Origin: Candidatus Omnitrophota bacterium
GTDB lineage: Bacteria; Omnitrophota; Koll11; Aquiviventales; Aquiviventaceae
Direction: 5' to 3'
Length of the DNA: 10,327 nucleotides
Assembly: GCA_023247285.1 (NCBI GenBank)
Contig: JAHFGU010000024.1
Coordinates: 5,802 to 16,128 of the forward strand
Shown here: positions 1 through 6,254 of the stretch, piece after piece
Layout: every line of letters starts with the position of its first letter
Position numbering within the stretch: position 1 is the first letter of the stretch
The notes under the pieces: model-generated
Seen by the model: the letters and a program-made list of their open reading frames with translations, nothing else
What the model was told of the DNA's origin: nothing
The model's database searches: none
Program-made: the position numbers and the translations under genes

Positions 1-369
1 CGGCGCAGCCTGCGTCGATGGCGGAACAGCCGGCACCGCGCGCTCTTCCACCGGCGGCGCTGGTCCTCCAAGCGTATCCAGCGTGGCATCGACGGCCGCC
101 TGGCGGTCGCGCAGCAGCGCCAGGATATCCAGCCGCTCATGCGACGCCCCGGCATGCCGCGGATCGAGCAGCAGGGCCTTGTTGAGCTCATGCAGCGCCC
201 GCTCCAAATCGCCCTGCTTCCGGTAGTCGCGGGCCAGATGATAGAGGAAGTCCACCACCAGGGGATACTCGGACGGGCTCGCCCAAGCCGGACTCGCCGC
301 CGGGGCGAGGGCTAGGGTTATGGCAGCGGCGAGAACGCACCAGCGGAAGATGGCATGGAGGCGGGGCAT
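1..369 (-). CDS. Exported TPR-repeat protein, partial (N-terminal 123 codons)
   Basis: The frame stays open from an ATG at 369 through the left edge, so only the N-terminus is present. Residues 1-31 look like a Sec signal peptide: basic start (MPRLHAIFRW), a hydrophobic Ala/Leu core, and likely cleavage near PAWA-SPSE. Residues ~35-75 form a tetratricopeptide-like helix pair (FLYHLARDYRKQGDLERALH followed by ELNKALLLDPRHAGASHERL), with the usual Gly/Ala spacing and a '-LDPR-A-A' turn. After that the chain becomes Pro/Ala-rich, which looks like a linker. TPRs mediate protein-protein contacts, so a periplasmic or envelope scaffold role is inferred. Function is otherwise unknown. An in-frame ATG at 390 would add seven residues (MHPRQPV). 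Neither start has a convincing Shine-Dalgarno, and a weak TAATAT-like -10 lies just upstream on the minus strand. Confidence 0.75.
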   Translation of the reverse strand, partial: MPRLHAIFRWCVLAAAITLALAPAASPAWASPSEYPLVVDFLYHLARDYRKQGDLERALHELNKALLLDPRHAGASHERLDILALLRDRQAAVDATLDTLGGPAPPVEERAVPAVPPSTQAAP

Positions 370-499
370 GACAGGCTGTCTAGGGTGCATATTACATGCC
401 AGCTCGTTTCCTGAGGCGCGGCGCGCTCGCCGCCTGAGGGCTGTTCATCTTCCTCAACAAGGTGTCGTGAAGACGCCGTCATGAAATCGTCATCGGAAT

Positions 500-521
500 C
501 CGGCGCTGAGGATGCCGCCGG
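500..521 (-). terminator. Possible weak terminator hairpin after the TIGR04073-like gene
   Basis: A perfect 6-bp GC stem (500-505 CCGGCG pairing with 516-521 CGCCGG) with a 10-base loop begins directly after the TAG stop codon at 522-524. On the minus strand the stem is followed only by a mixed sequence (ATTCCGATGACGATTTC), not a clean T-run. It may pause polymerase or protect the 3' end rather than act as a true intrinsic terminator. Confidence 0.25.
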
Positions 522-920
522 CTACGGATCCCCTGAGAGCTGCCGGAGCAGCGGGCTCCCAGGCTCCAGCAGGAACTCAGGCCTGAGCATCGGCCCATAG
601 CCCGCGCGCGGCAGCGGGAACGGACACGTCACGACCTCGACCGCGCCGGCCAGCGTCCGCGCCGCAGCGCTGCCGACCCCGGACACGAGCCCCAGCGTGG
701 CGCCGGCAAACGGGCCGTCCGCTCGGCGCACCTCGCTGATATGCATCGGGATCTCCAGCGCGCTGAAGAGCAGGTTGGAGAGCCCGCGGCCGAGCTTGCG
801 CGCGACGGGATGGTGCGGCGAGACGGCGCCGTCTTGCGCGAAGGCGGGTGAGGCGCTGATCAGCGCCAGCGCGACCATGAGCGCAGAGGCCCGCCGGAGA
901 GCCCGCATGGGACCCTTCAT
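522..920 (-). CDS. Small secreted exosortase-associated-type protein (TIGR04073-like)
   Basis: 132 aa. The N-terminus is a signal peptide (basic MKGPMRALRR, hydrophobic ASALMVALALISASPAFA, likely cleavage after AFA). The mature part carries the pattern I associate with the TIGR04073 'exosortase system-associated' family: KLGRGLSNLLFSALEIP at 42-58, a Gly/Ala-rich middle (GATLGLVSGVGSAAARTLAG), then EVVTCPFPLP at 95-104, GYGPMLRPEF at 108-116 and LEPG near the end. The family occurs in bacteria with exosortase/PEP-CTERM sorting; its biochemical role is unknown. The start at 920 is chosen because its ATG overlaps the stop of the upstream methyltransferase (ATGA, translational coupling). An ATG at 908 preceded by GAAGGG is an alternative. 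The G+C and codon pattern match the neighbours. No exosortase gene is visible in the window. Confidence 0.8.
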   Translation of the reverse strand: MKGPMRALRRASALMVALALISASPAFAQDGAVSPHHPVARKLGRGLSNLLFSALEIPMHISEVRRADGPFAGATLGLVSGVGSAAARTLAGAVEVVTCPFPLPRAGYGPMLRPEFLLEPGSPLLRQLSGDP

Positions 921-1777
921 GATACGAGCTCGTGGACCGTCCATCGTCCGCCGAACTTGGGCTTCCGGTCCAGCCACACGCGCCAGATGCGCGGCCGGCG
1001 CAGCTGTTTGAACCGCCATTCCGAAATCGGATCGGGACGAATCCGCCCGCGATAGCGCAGGCCGCATCCGATCATGAGCCGGTCAAATTGCCGGAAGTCG
1101 GCGTAGCGCAGATTCTGCGGCAGGTGCATCGGATCGCCGCCGGCGAACGTGGATTTCGTGATGAGCCATCCGCCGGGGGCCAGCGCGGCCGCCAACCGGC
1201 CGAGCGTAGCCCGAATATCGGGCAGATGCTCGAGGACATCCAGCGTGACGATCGCCTGGTACGCGCCTGCCGGCAGGGGCTCGGTCGCATCGAGGACGCG
1301 CACCGGGCAGGCGTGGCGCTCGAACCGCCAGCGCGCGAAGTCAAGCGTCCGGCCGGGGATGTCCGCGTAATCGCACGGCACGCCGGCCAGCGAGAGGGCC
1401 AGCCCGCCGGCTCCGCCCCCGAAATCCAGCACCGGGGTGCGGCGGAACTGCGTGCAGGCGCGGCGGACCTGCTCGAAACACCACTGCTGCTCGGCCACCG
1501 CGTCGAACATGCTGGATTCGTAGATGTACTGCTCGGTCGCCTGGTAGTGATCCAGCACCGCCGCGGGGGCGGCGCTGTCTGCGGGCGCGCGCGCCTCCCA
1601 GTAGCGCGCGGCGATCTCTTGAATCGGCCGCTGGTAATAGCGCTGCAAGTCATCCGTGGCTCTCCGCAGCAGCGCGGGGATCCACGGCCCGCGCTTCCAG
1701 GCCGCGAATTTGTGGTCGATCCACATCGCGGAATCCATCGCGGCGGGGATTGTAACATCTTCCTGCCGCAGCCGCAT
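917..1777 (-). CDS. Class I SAM-dependent methyltransferase
   Basis: 286 aa from an ATG at 1777. The Rossmann methyltransferase signatures are clear. Motif I is VLDFGGGAGG (residues ~116-125, SAM binding), an acidic residue follows in VPCDYADIPG, the motif IV region is VTLDVLEHLPD (~177-187), and LAPGGWLITKSTF follows (~199-211). This is the Methyltransf_11/23 arrangement used on small molecules, sugars or lipids. The substrate is unknown. An N-terminal ~110-residue segment rich in aromatic and basic residues, and a C-terminal basic tail (RFKQLRRPRIWRVWLDRKPK), may contact the substrate or membrane. The start at 1777 has AGGA eight bases upstream. A GTG at 1822, one base after the MFS stop and with GAGG upstream, would add 15 residues and is a real alternative. 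It sits between an MFS transporter and the TIGR04073-like gene and overlaps the latter by four bases, so it is probably co-transcribed. Confidence 0.88.
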   Translation of the reverse strand: MRLRQEDVTIPAAMDSAMWIDHKFAAWKRGPWIPALLRRATDDLQRYYQRPIQEIAARYWEARAPADSAAPAAVLDHYQATEQYIYESSMFDAVAEQQWCFEQVRRACTQFRRTPVLDFGGGAGGLALSLAGVPCDYADIPGRTLDFARWRFERHACPVRVLDATEPLPAGAYQAIVTLDVLEHLPDIRATLGRLAAALAPGGWLITKSTFAGGDPMHLPQNLRYADFRQFDRLMIGCGLRYRGRIRPDPISEWRFKQLRRPRIWRVWLDRKPKFGGRWTVHELVS

Positions 1778-1823
1778 GGCAAAAATCCTGAGGCGGCTAG
1801 CCGCCCCTGCTGGCTGCGCCACG

Positions 1824-2996
1824 TCACCCTCGCCCAGCGCCGACGAGCCCGCTCAGCAGGCACGCTGACGCAAGAGCCAAGACCGCCCCGAATGTGAAGG
1901 CCGCCTGCGGGCTCGCCATCTGCCAGATCAGCCCGAAGATGAGGCTCGCGGGCAGCGCCCCGATGCCGATGACGCAGTTGTACCACCCAAACGCCGCCCC
2001 GCGGTGCGCCGCCGGCGCCAGGTCGACCAGCAAGGCGCGCTCGACCCCCTCGGTCAGTCCGTAAAACAGCCCGTAGACGCCGAAGAGGCCCCAGGCCTGC
2101 CACTGGATCGTCGCGCGCGCGAACCCGACGTAGGTCAGCGCGTAGATGATCCAGCCAACGACGATGACGCCGCGCCGTCCCACCCGGTCCGACAGCGCCC
2201 CAAAAGGAAACACGGAGCACATCTTGACCAGGTGCAAGACAACCCAGATCAGGGGCAGCGCGGCTGTGGCCACGCCAAGCTGGCTCGCCCGCAATAAGAG
2301 GAAGGCGTCCGAGGAATTGCCCAGGGTGAAGAGGAACAGGATCAACAGGTACGCGCGGAGCGTGCCGGCGGGGAGCCTGGCGAGAAAGCGTCCGTCTTCT
2401 TGCGGAAGCCGCGTCCTGGCCGGCACCTCGCGGACCCAGAGGAGGATGGCCAGGACGGCCAGCAGGCCGGGAATCGCCGCGCACCAAAACAGCGTGCGCA
2501 GGTCCTTGATGCGCCACGCCAGGAGTCCTGCGGCGATGAGCGGGCCAATCACCGCGCCCGCGTGGTCCATGCCCCGCTGGAAGCCGAAGGCGCCGCCGCG
2601 CGCAGAGGCCGCGACCGAATCCGCCAGCATGGCATCGCGGGGAGCGGTGCGGATCCCTTTGCCGATCCGGTCAGCGACCCGGATGCCAAGCACCATCGCC
2701 CCGCTCGTCGCTGCCGCGATGAGCGGACGGGAACATGCGGAGAGGCCGTAGCCGGCCAGGACCAGCTTGGTCCGATCCCGGACGCGGTCGGCCCACACGC
2801 CGGAGAGCAGCTTGAGGAAGGCGGCGACGGATTCCGCCGCGCCCTCAATCACCCCGAGGAAGGCCGGCCCTGCGCCCAGCACCGTGGTGAGAAACGCCGG
2901 CAGCAGCGGATAGATCATCTCGCTGGAGGCGTCGGTCAAGAGGCTCACCACGCCCAGCACGAAGACGTTCCGGGTGATCCCCCGCAACCAGGGCAT
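1824..2996 (-). CDS. Major facilitator superfamily transporter
   Basis: 390 aa with about 12 hydrophobic segments, the normal MFS length. The N-terminal half carries the first cytoplasmic-loop signature (GVWADRVRDRTK) and the family-typical DRIGKGIRTAPRDAMLADS block. The C-terminal half has the repeat of the loop motif (FGALSDRVGRRGVIVVG) and a conserved YGLTEGVERALLVDLAP segment. An inner-membrane, proton-driven efflux or uptake carrier is expected. The DR-GKG-R--PRDA block is common in uncharacterised and metal/drug-efflux-like MFS proteins, so no substrate can be named. ATGs at 3011 and GTG at 3029 are in frame, but the first is part of a promoter-like TGATAAAAT (3002-3010), so the ATG at 2996 is preferred. 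That choice would make the mRNA nearly leaderless. It is first in the minus-strand run with the methyltransferase and the TIGR04073-like gene. Confidence 0.88.
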   Translation of the reverse strand: MPWLRGITRNVFVLGVVSLLTDASSEMIYPLLPAFLTTVLGAGPAFLGVIEGAAESVAAFLKLLSGVWADRVRDRTKLVLAGYGLSACSRPLIAAATSGAMVLGIRVADRIGKGIRTAPRDAMLADSVAASARGGAFGFQRGMDHAGAVIGPLIAAGLLAWRIKDLRTLFWCAAIPGLLAVLAILLWVREVPARTRLPQEDGRFLARLPAGTLRAYLLILFLFTLGNSSDAFLLLRASQLGVATAALPLIWVVLHLVKMCSVFPFGALSDRVGRRGVIVVGWIIYALTYVGFARATIQWQAWGLFGVYGLFYGLTEGVERALLVDLAPAAHRGAAFGWYNCVIGIGALPASLIFGLIWQMASPQAAFTFGAVLALASACLLSGLVGAGRG

Positions 2997-3001
2997 AGGC
3001 G

Positions 3002-3010
3002 ATTTTATCA
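3002..3010 (-). promoter_or_regulatory. Candidate extended -10 promoter for the MFS operon
   Basis: On the minus strand the sequence is TGATAAAAT, an extended -10 (TGnTATAAT consensus, one mismatch in the hexamer TAAAAT at 3007-3002). No good -35 is visible at 16-18 bases, which extended -10 promoters can tolerate. Transcription would begin at about 2996-2995, on the start codon itself. The same 10-mer, ATGATAAAAT, occurs before the radical SAM gene. Confidence 0.45.
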
Positions 3011-3042
3011 TAGGAGGCGGGCCCTTCACGTTGGTGAGAGAA

Positions 3043-3147
3043 ATGTGGTACGGTTACGGAAGGGCGAGGGTGGCTGGGCTGCCGAGGATGGGCCCGTTCC
3101 ATGTGTGTGAGGAACGGGCTTTTTGTCGAGGTACGCAAGGGCCCTAG
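3043..3147 (+). other. Possible 34-codon leader ORF overlapping the terminator
   Basis: An ATG at 3043 opens a 34-codon frame (it begins MWYGYGRARV) that stops with TAG at 3145-3147, two bases before the ATG of the RedB-like gene. GAGAG lies two bases upstream, a poorly spaced ribosome binding site. The terminator hairpin lies inside this frame, so translation would interfere with it. The arrangement suits leader-peptide control, but an ORF of this size can arise by chance and I see no family resemblance. Confidence 0.2.
3092..3124 (+). terminator. Intrinsic terminator in the leader of the RedB-like operon
   Basis: A perfect 9-bp stem (GCCCGTTCC at 3092-3100 with GGAACGGGC at 3111-3119, loop ATGTGTGTGA) is followed immediately by TTTTT at 3120-3124. 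This is a textbook Rho-independent terminator reading rightwards; on the opposite strand there is no T-run. No plus-strand gene ends upstream, so it cannot simply close a preceding gene. It lies 25 bases before the start codon of the plus-strand operon. GGAAGGGC at 3058-3065 can pair with the left arm (one bulged G), giving an alternative antiterminator. This points to attenuation or a riboswitch-like leader, or the end of a short non-coding RNA. Confidence 0.7.
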
Positions 3148-3149
3148 CG

Positions 3150-3788
3150 ATGATCAAGCAGCGCGTGGCCGGAATCGTCTGGATCGCCGTATGCCTGGCT
3201 GGAAGCTACCTGGCGATGAGCTACGACTTCAAGCCTGGTCGATTGGGCCCGCCGCCGGCGACGTGGCCCAGGGAAACAGAGTACAGCTACTCGATAGAGC
3301 TCCTGACGCCTCCCAAGAAGACGACCGTCGTGGCCTTCCTGCATCCTCGCTGCGTCTGCACGCGCGCGACGGTCAAGCAGCTCGTGACCGCGCTGGCCTC
3401 GCACCCAGGCGCCGACCTCATCGTATCGGTCTTCACCCCGCTTGACGCAGCCCAGCAAGCCGCATGGGTGGAATCGGCATCTGTGCGCACGGTCCAGGCC
3501 GCCATTCCGAGCGCTCAGATCATCTGGGATCGCGGCGGGATCCAGGCGTGGCGGTTCGGCGCGCTCACCTCTGGAACAATTCTTGTCTACGATGGGCAGG
3601 CGCGGGAAATCTTTCGGGGAGGCATCACGGACCGGCGCGGCGGTGAACGCGACAACCCGGGCCTGCAACGGTTCGTGCGGCTCTTGACCGGCGAGCAACT
3701 CGCCGAGGCAAATCCAAGCCCGGTGTTCGGCTGCCCGCTCATCGCGCCAGGTGAAGCCCCCACGCCACGGGAGGACGCTGGCCGATGA
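3150..3788 (+). CDS. Membrane-anchored thioredoxin-fold protein, RedB-like
   Basis: 212 aa. An N-terminal hydrophobic segment (residues ~5-23, VAGIVWIAVCLAGSYLAMSY) is an uncleaved anchor or signal. The core resembles a thioredoxin/peroxiredoxin-like fold: TTVVAFLHPRCVCTRATVKQL (58-78), in which the usual CxxC is reduced to CVC (Cys68, Cys70), a second strand DLIVSVFTP (89-97), and TILVYDGQAREIFRGGIT (143-160) matching the cis-Pro/strand region of such folds. A third Cys sits in the C-terminal motif PVFGCPL (191-197). The HP-C-C and VFGCPL combination is what I recall from proteins annotated 'RedB'. The role is unknown but a redox function facing the periplasm is likely. AGGG eight bases upstream supports the ATG at 3150. 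It overlaps the following sensor gene by ATGA, and a terminator-bearing leader lies upstream. Confidence 0.75.
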   Translation: MIKQRVAGIVWIAVCLAGSYLAMSYDFKPGRLGPPPATWPRETEYSYSIELLTPPKKTTVVAFLHPRCVCTRATVKQLVTALASHPGADLIVSVFTPLDAAQQAAWVESASVRTVQAAIPSAQIIWDRGGIQAWRFGALTSGTILVYDGQAREIFRGGITDRRGGERDNPGLQRFVRLLTGEQLAEANPSPVFGCPLIAPGEAPTPREDAGR

Positions 3789-4723
3789 CGATGGCACCGG
3801 AGGCCGCAACACGAACCGAGACCATCTTCCGCAGCTATCTCTCCAAGGTCGAGCGGCGGACAGACCAAATGTTTTTGTGGCTCCTACTGGCGCAGTGGAT
3901 CAGCGCGGTGGCCATCGCCCTGGTCTGGTCTCCGCGCACCTGGATTGCCCAGTACTGGGACATCCACCAGCACGTCATCGCCGCGGCCGTGCTCGGCGGG
4001 CTCTGTGCCGCCTACCCCATCTATCTCATTCTCCGCAAGCCGGGCACGCGATACACCCGCCACATGATCGCCGTCGGCCAGATGCTGCAGTCCGCCTTGC
4101 TGGTCCATGTCACCGGCGGACGGATCGAGACGCACTTCCACGTCTTCGGATCGCTGGCCCTCCTGGCGTTCTACCGGGACTGGCCGGTCCTCATCACCGC
4201 CGGGATCGTCGTCTACCTCGACCACCTTGCGCTCGGCGCCTGGTTTCCGTTATCGGTGTACGGCGTGCCCGCCGCATCCGTCTGGCGGTCCCTCGAGCAC
4301 GCCTGGTGGGCGCTGTTTGAGACGGTGTTTTTGGCCATGTCGTGCCGGCAGGGCATCCGCGAGCTGCGCCGGATCGCGGAGCGCGAAACCGAGCTGGAGC
4401 GCGCCAATCAGGATCTTGAGGGCCGCATACGGGAGCGCACCGAGCAACTGCGCAAGGCGATGGAAGGGCTGGAGGCGCTCGTCGAAGAGCGCACGAAGGA
4501 GCTGGTCGCAACCACGCAGGGCCTCGAGGTCCAGGTCGCCCAACGAACGGCCGACCTGCAACGGGCCAACGCAACCTTACAGACGAAGCTCCAGGAGCTC
4601 GAGCTGCTCAACAGCATGATGATGGGCCGGGAGGAGCGCATCCTGGAACTGAAGCAAGAAATCAATGACCTGCTGCATGAGCTGAACCGGCCCCCGAAGT
4701 TCGGCAGCATCGGGGTATCGTGA
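3785..4723 (+). CDS. Multi-pass membrane sensor protein with coiled-coil tail, no kinase domain
   Basis: 312 aa. Residues 1-190 form a membrane sensor region with about six hydrophobic stretches (~29-48, 62-82, 95-110, 118-131, 134-152, 172-187). They include VTGGRIETHFHVFGSLALLAFYRDW (split: VTGGRIETHF and HVFGSLALLAFYRDW), a His/aromatic block found in N-terminal domains of some bacterial histidine kinases and diguanylate cyclases. Residues ~190-295 are a long cytoplasmic coiled coil holding three consecutive 18-residue repeats (211-264). The end, GREERILELKQEINDLLHEL then NRPPKF, matches a C-terminal motif I recall from PAS-type sensory proteins (RE-R--ELK-EVN-LL-ELG-PPRY). It therefore looks complete rather than a truncated kinase: no H-box, ATPase, GGDEF, HAMP or receiver domain is present. 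GAGGA nine bases upstream and the ATGA overlap with the RedB-like gene support the start and co-translation. Confidence 0.75.
   Translation: MTMAPEAATRTETIFRSYLSKVERRTDQMFLWLLLAQWISAVAIALVWSPRTWIAQYWDIHQHVIAAAVLGGLCAAYPIYLILRKPGTRYTRHMIAVGQMLQSALLVHVTGGRIETHFHVFGSLALLAFYRDWPVLITAGIVVYLDHLALGAWFPLSVYGVPAASVWRSLEHAWWALFETVFLAMSCRQGIRELRRIAERETELERANQDLEGRIRERTEQLRKAMEGLEALVEERTKELVATTQGLEVQVAQRTADLQRANATLQTKLQELELLNSMMMGREERILELKQEINDLLHELNRPPKFGSIGVS
4415..4576 (+). repeat. Three tandem 18-residue repeats in the sensor coiled coil
   Basis: Residues 211-228, 229-246 and 247-264 align without gaps: LEGRIRERTEQLRKAMEG, LEALVEERTKELVATTQG and LEVQVAQRTADLQRANAT. Shared positions are L-E at 1-2, R-T at 8-9 and L at 12. 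An 18-residue unit is five helical turns, so the repeats add whole superhelical steps to the coiled coil. DNA identity between units is only partial, so the repeats are old. Confidence 0.8.
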
Positions 4724-4754
4724 CTGGCGCACTCGCGAAACCAGCCGCCGGCCT

Positions 4755-6221
4755 TCATCTGCGAGACAGCATGGGGCAGTAGAGGCCGCGCGCTTCCCGT
4801 CGCCACCAGGCGCCTGATGCGCGCCGCGTCGCCGGATCGGTGAAGTGGTACGTGTACAAGGCTGCGCGCAGATAGCGCGGCGGCGCCTCAGGAAACGGGT
4901 TGGAAGCCAGCAGGGCCAGCACATCCGGGGAGCCTTCCAGTAGGCGCGCGCACAGCCGCAGAAACCAGGGATTGTCCTGGTACGTGCCGAGCGCTGCGAA
5001 CCACATCTGCCAGTCCAGCCGCGGCTGGTGCGGTGCCACGAAGGCCGGCGGGCGGCGCGGATCCCCCGGCTTGTCGCGGAACTCGTACGCCTTCCACTCG
5101 AGACCATCCCGGCTTCCCTCGAGCACGATCTCATTGCGCGTCGTCGTCATGACGGCGAACAGGCCGTACGTGTTGACGAGCCGGTACGGCGCAAGCCGTT
5201 GGTAGAAGGCCGCGATCAGATCCCGCTGATTCGGTCGCCTCCCGGCCAGCAGCCGCAGCGGCACGCTGCTGAGCAGGAGGAGGACCACGCTCACGGGGAG
5301 CACGACCGCCTGCGGCCAATGCCGCGGCCTCGGCGGCGGCATCGCGGAGGCCTCGGATGCCGTCGCGCGCATCGCCGACGGCCATGCGGCATCGTCCAAG
5401 AGCAGGAGACAGAGCGCGACGGTCAGGAGGTTAAAGAAGGCGTAGTTGCCCGTGAGCGCAATGAGCCATTGCAGCAGGATCAGCGCCCAGCAGCCAGCGC
5501 GTCGAAGAGGGGTCGGGCAGAAGATCGCGAATGGCGCGGCCAACTCGATCGCAAACATGGCGGCGCAGGAGAGCCGCTGGAACCAGGAGGGGAGCTGGTG
5601 CGCCCACCACCCGATCCAGGTGGGGAGCGGCTGGGTTTCGTAATGGTAGGTGAGCGCGGTCAAGGTGCGCCACGCCGGATCGCCGCTGGCGAGCTTGACG
5701 ACGCCGGAGGAACACATGAGCCGGAAGAGCAGCCACCACACCAGCCATCGGACCAGTGCTTCGGGCGGCTCAGGCTGCCGGCTCGGCCGCAGCCGCAGCG
5801 GCGCCAGGAGCATCCCCAACAACCCCGCCTCCAGCAGCAGGCTGTCCCACTGAAACCAGAGAAACTCCCGGCACACCGTTGCGAGCGAGAGGTAGAGCGC
5901 CCAGAGCGCGGCCAACAGGAGGGCAGGCGCGACATCGCACGCCAGGAGGGCGGCAAGCCCTGTGCCCACGAGGCAGAGCGTCTTCAAGAAGGGATCGCTG
6001 GCGCTCAGCCAGCACAGCGTCGGAAACCGCCACAGCGCGCTGCTTCCGAACTGCCGGTGAGCCGCGTCAAGCAGGTCTGCCGCGGGCACAATACCGCGCT
6101 GACCGATGAGGCCGAGGATCTGGGTGCCAAGCGACCAGAAGGCGAAGCCGTAGCTGGCGCCCAGCAGCCGAAGAAAGAGGCTGGAAGAGACCGCGTAGGT
6201 GGGCGGTGGCCTCGTGCGCAT
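4755..6221 (-). CDS. Lipase maturation factor (LMF1) family integral membrane protein
   Basis: 488 aa with many hydrophobic segments. Family signatures are in order: GIVPAADLLDA (43-53), EFLWFQWDSLLLEAG (119-133), SGVVKLASGDPAWRTLTAL (172-190) and HYETQPLPTWIGWWAHQLP (193-211). A soluble-looking C-terminal part follows (EWKAYEFRDKPGD, PRLDWQMWFAALG, NPWFLRLCARLLEG), as in LMF proteins. In vertebrates LMF1 is an ER chaperone for dimeric lipases. Bacterial homologues, also related to HTTM/vitamin K-carboxylase-like membrane proteins, have no settled role; assisting folding or maturation of exported proteins is inference. AAGGG lies ten bases before the ATG at 6221. It follows the repeat protein by 33 bases on the same strand, so co-transcription is likely. 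It converges on the sensor gene (31 bases between stops). Confidence 0.87.
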   Translation of the reverse strand: MRTRPPPTYAVSSSLFLRLLGASYGFAFWSLGTQILGLIGQRGIVPAADLLDAAHRQFGSSALWRFPTLCWLSASDPFLKTLCLVGTGLAALLACDVAPALLLAALWALYLSLATVCREFLWFQWDSLLLEAGLLGMLLAPLRLRPSRQPEPPEALVRWLVWWLLFRLMCSSGVVKLASGDPAWRTLTALTYHYETQPLPTWIGWWAHQLPSWFQRLSCAAMFAIELAAPFAIFCPTPLRRAGCWALILLQWLIALTGNYAFFNLLTVALCLLLLDDAAWPSAMRATASEASAMPPPRPRHWPQAVVLPVSVVLLLLSSVPLRLLAGRRPNQRDLIAAFYQRLAPYRLVNTYGLFAVMTTTRNEIVLEGSRDGLEWKAYEFRDKPGDPRRPPAFVAPHQPRLDWQMWFAALGTYQDNPWFLRLCARLLEGSPDVLALLASNPFPEAPPRYLRAALYTYHFTDPATRRASGAWWRREARGLYCPMLSRR

Positions 6222-6254
6222 TCGCCGGAGGCCCTTGAGCGACGCGCGCGCCGG

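Noticed and set aside
1072..2517. 481-codon minus-strand frame across the methyltransferase and MFS genes
   Set aside because: Low-complexity Arg/Ser/Ala/Pro translation that crosses two recognised genes in another frame; no ribosome site or motif.
3040..3124. Bacterial SRP (4.5S) RNA or a known riboswitch in the leader
   Set aside because: The GGAAGG-like bases are present but the conserved GGUCAGG...GGAAGCAGC core is not, and no TPP, SAM, cobalamin, c-di-GMP or fluoride core could be matched by eye.
3123..3149. Longer start (TTG at 3123) for the RedB-like gene
   Set aside because: The TTG lies in the terminator's T-run and has no ribosome site; the ATG at 3150 has AGGG at eight bases.
4732..4765. 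CTCGC/GCGAG hairpin between the convergent sensor and LMF-family genes
   Set aside because: Only five paired bases around a large, bulged loop, and no T-run on either side; not a supported terminator.
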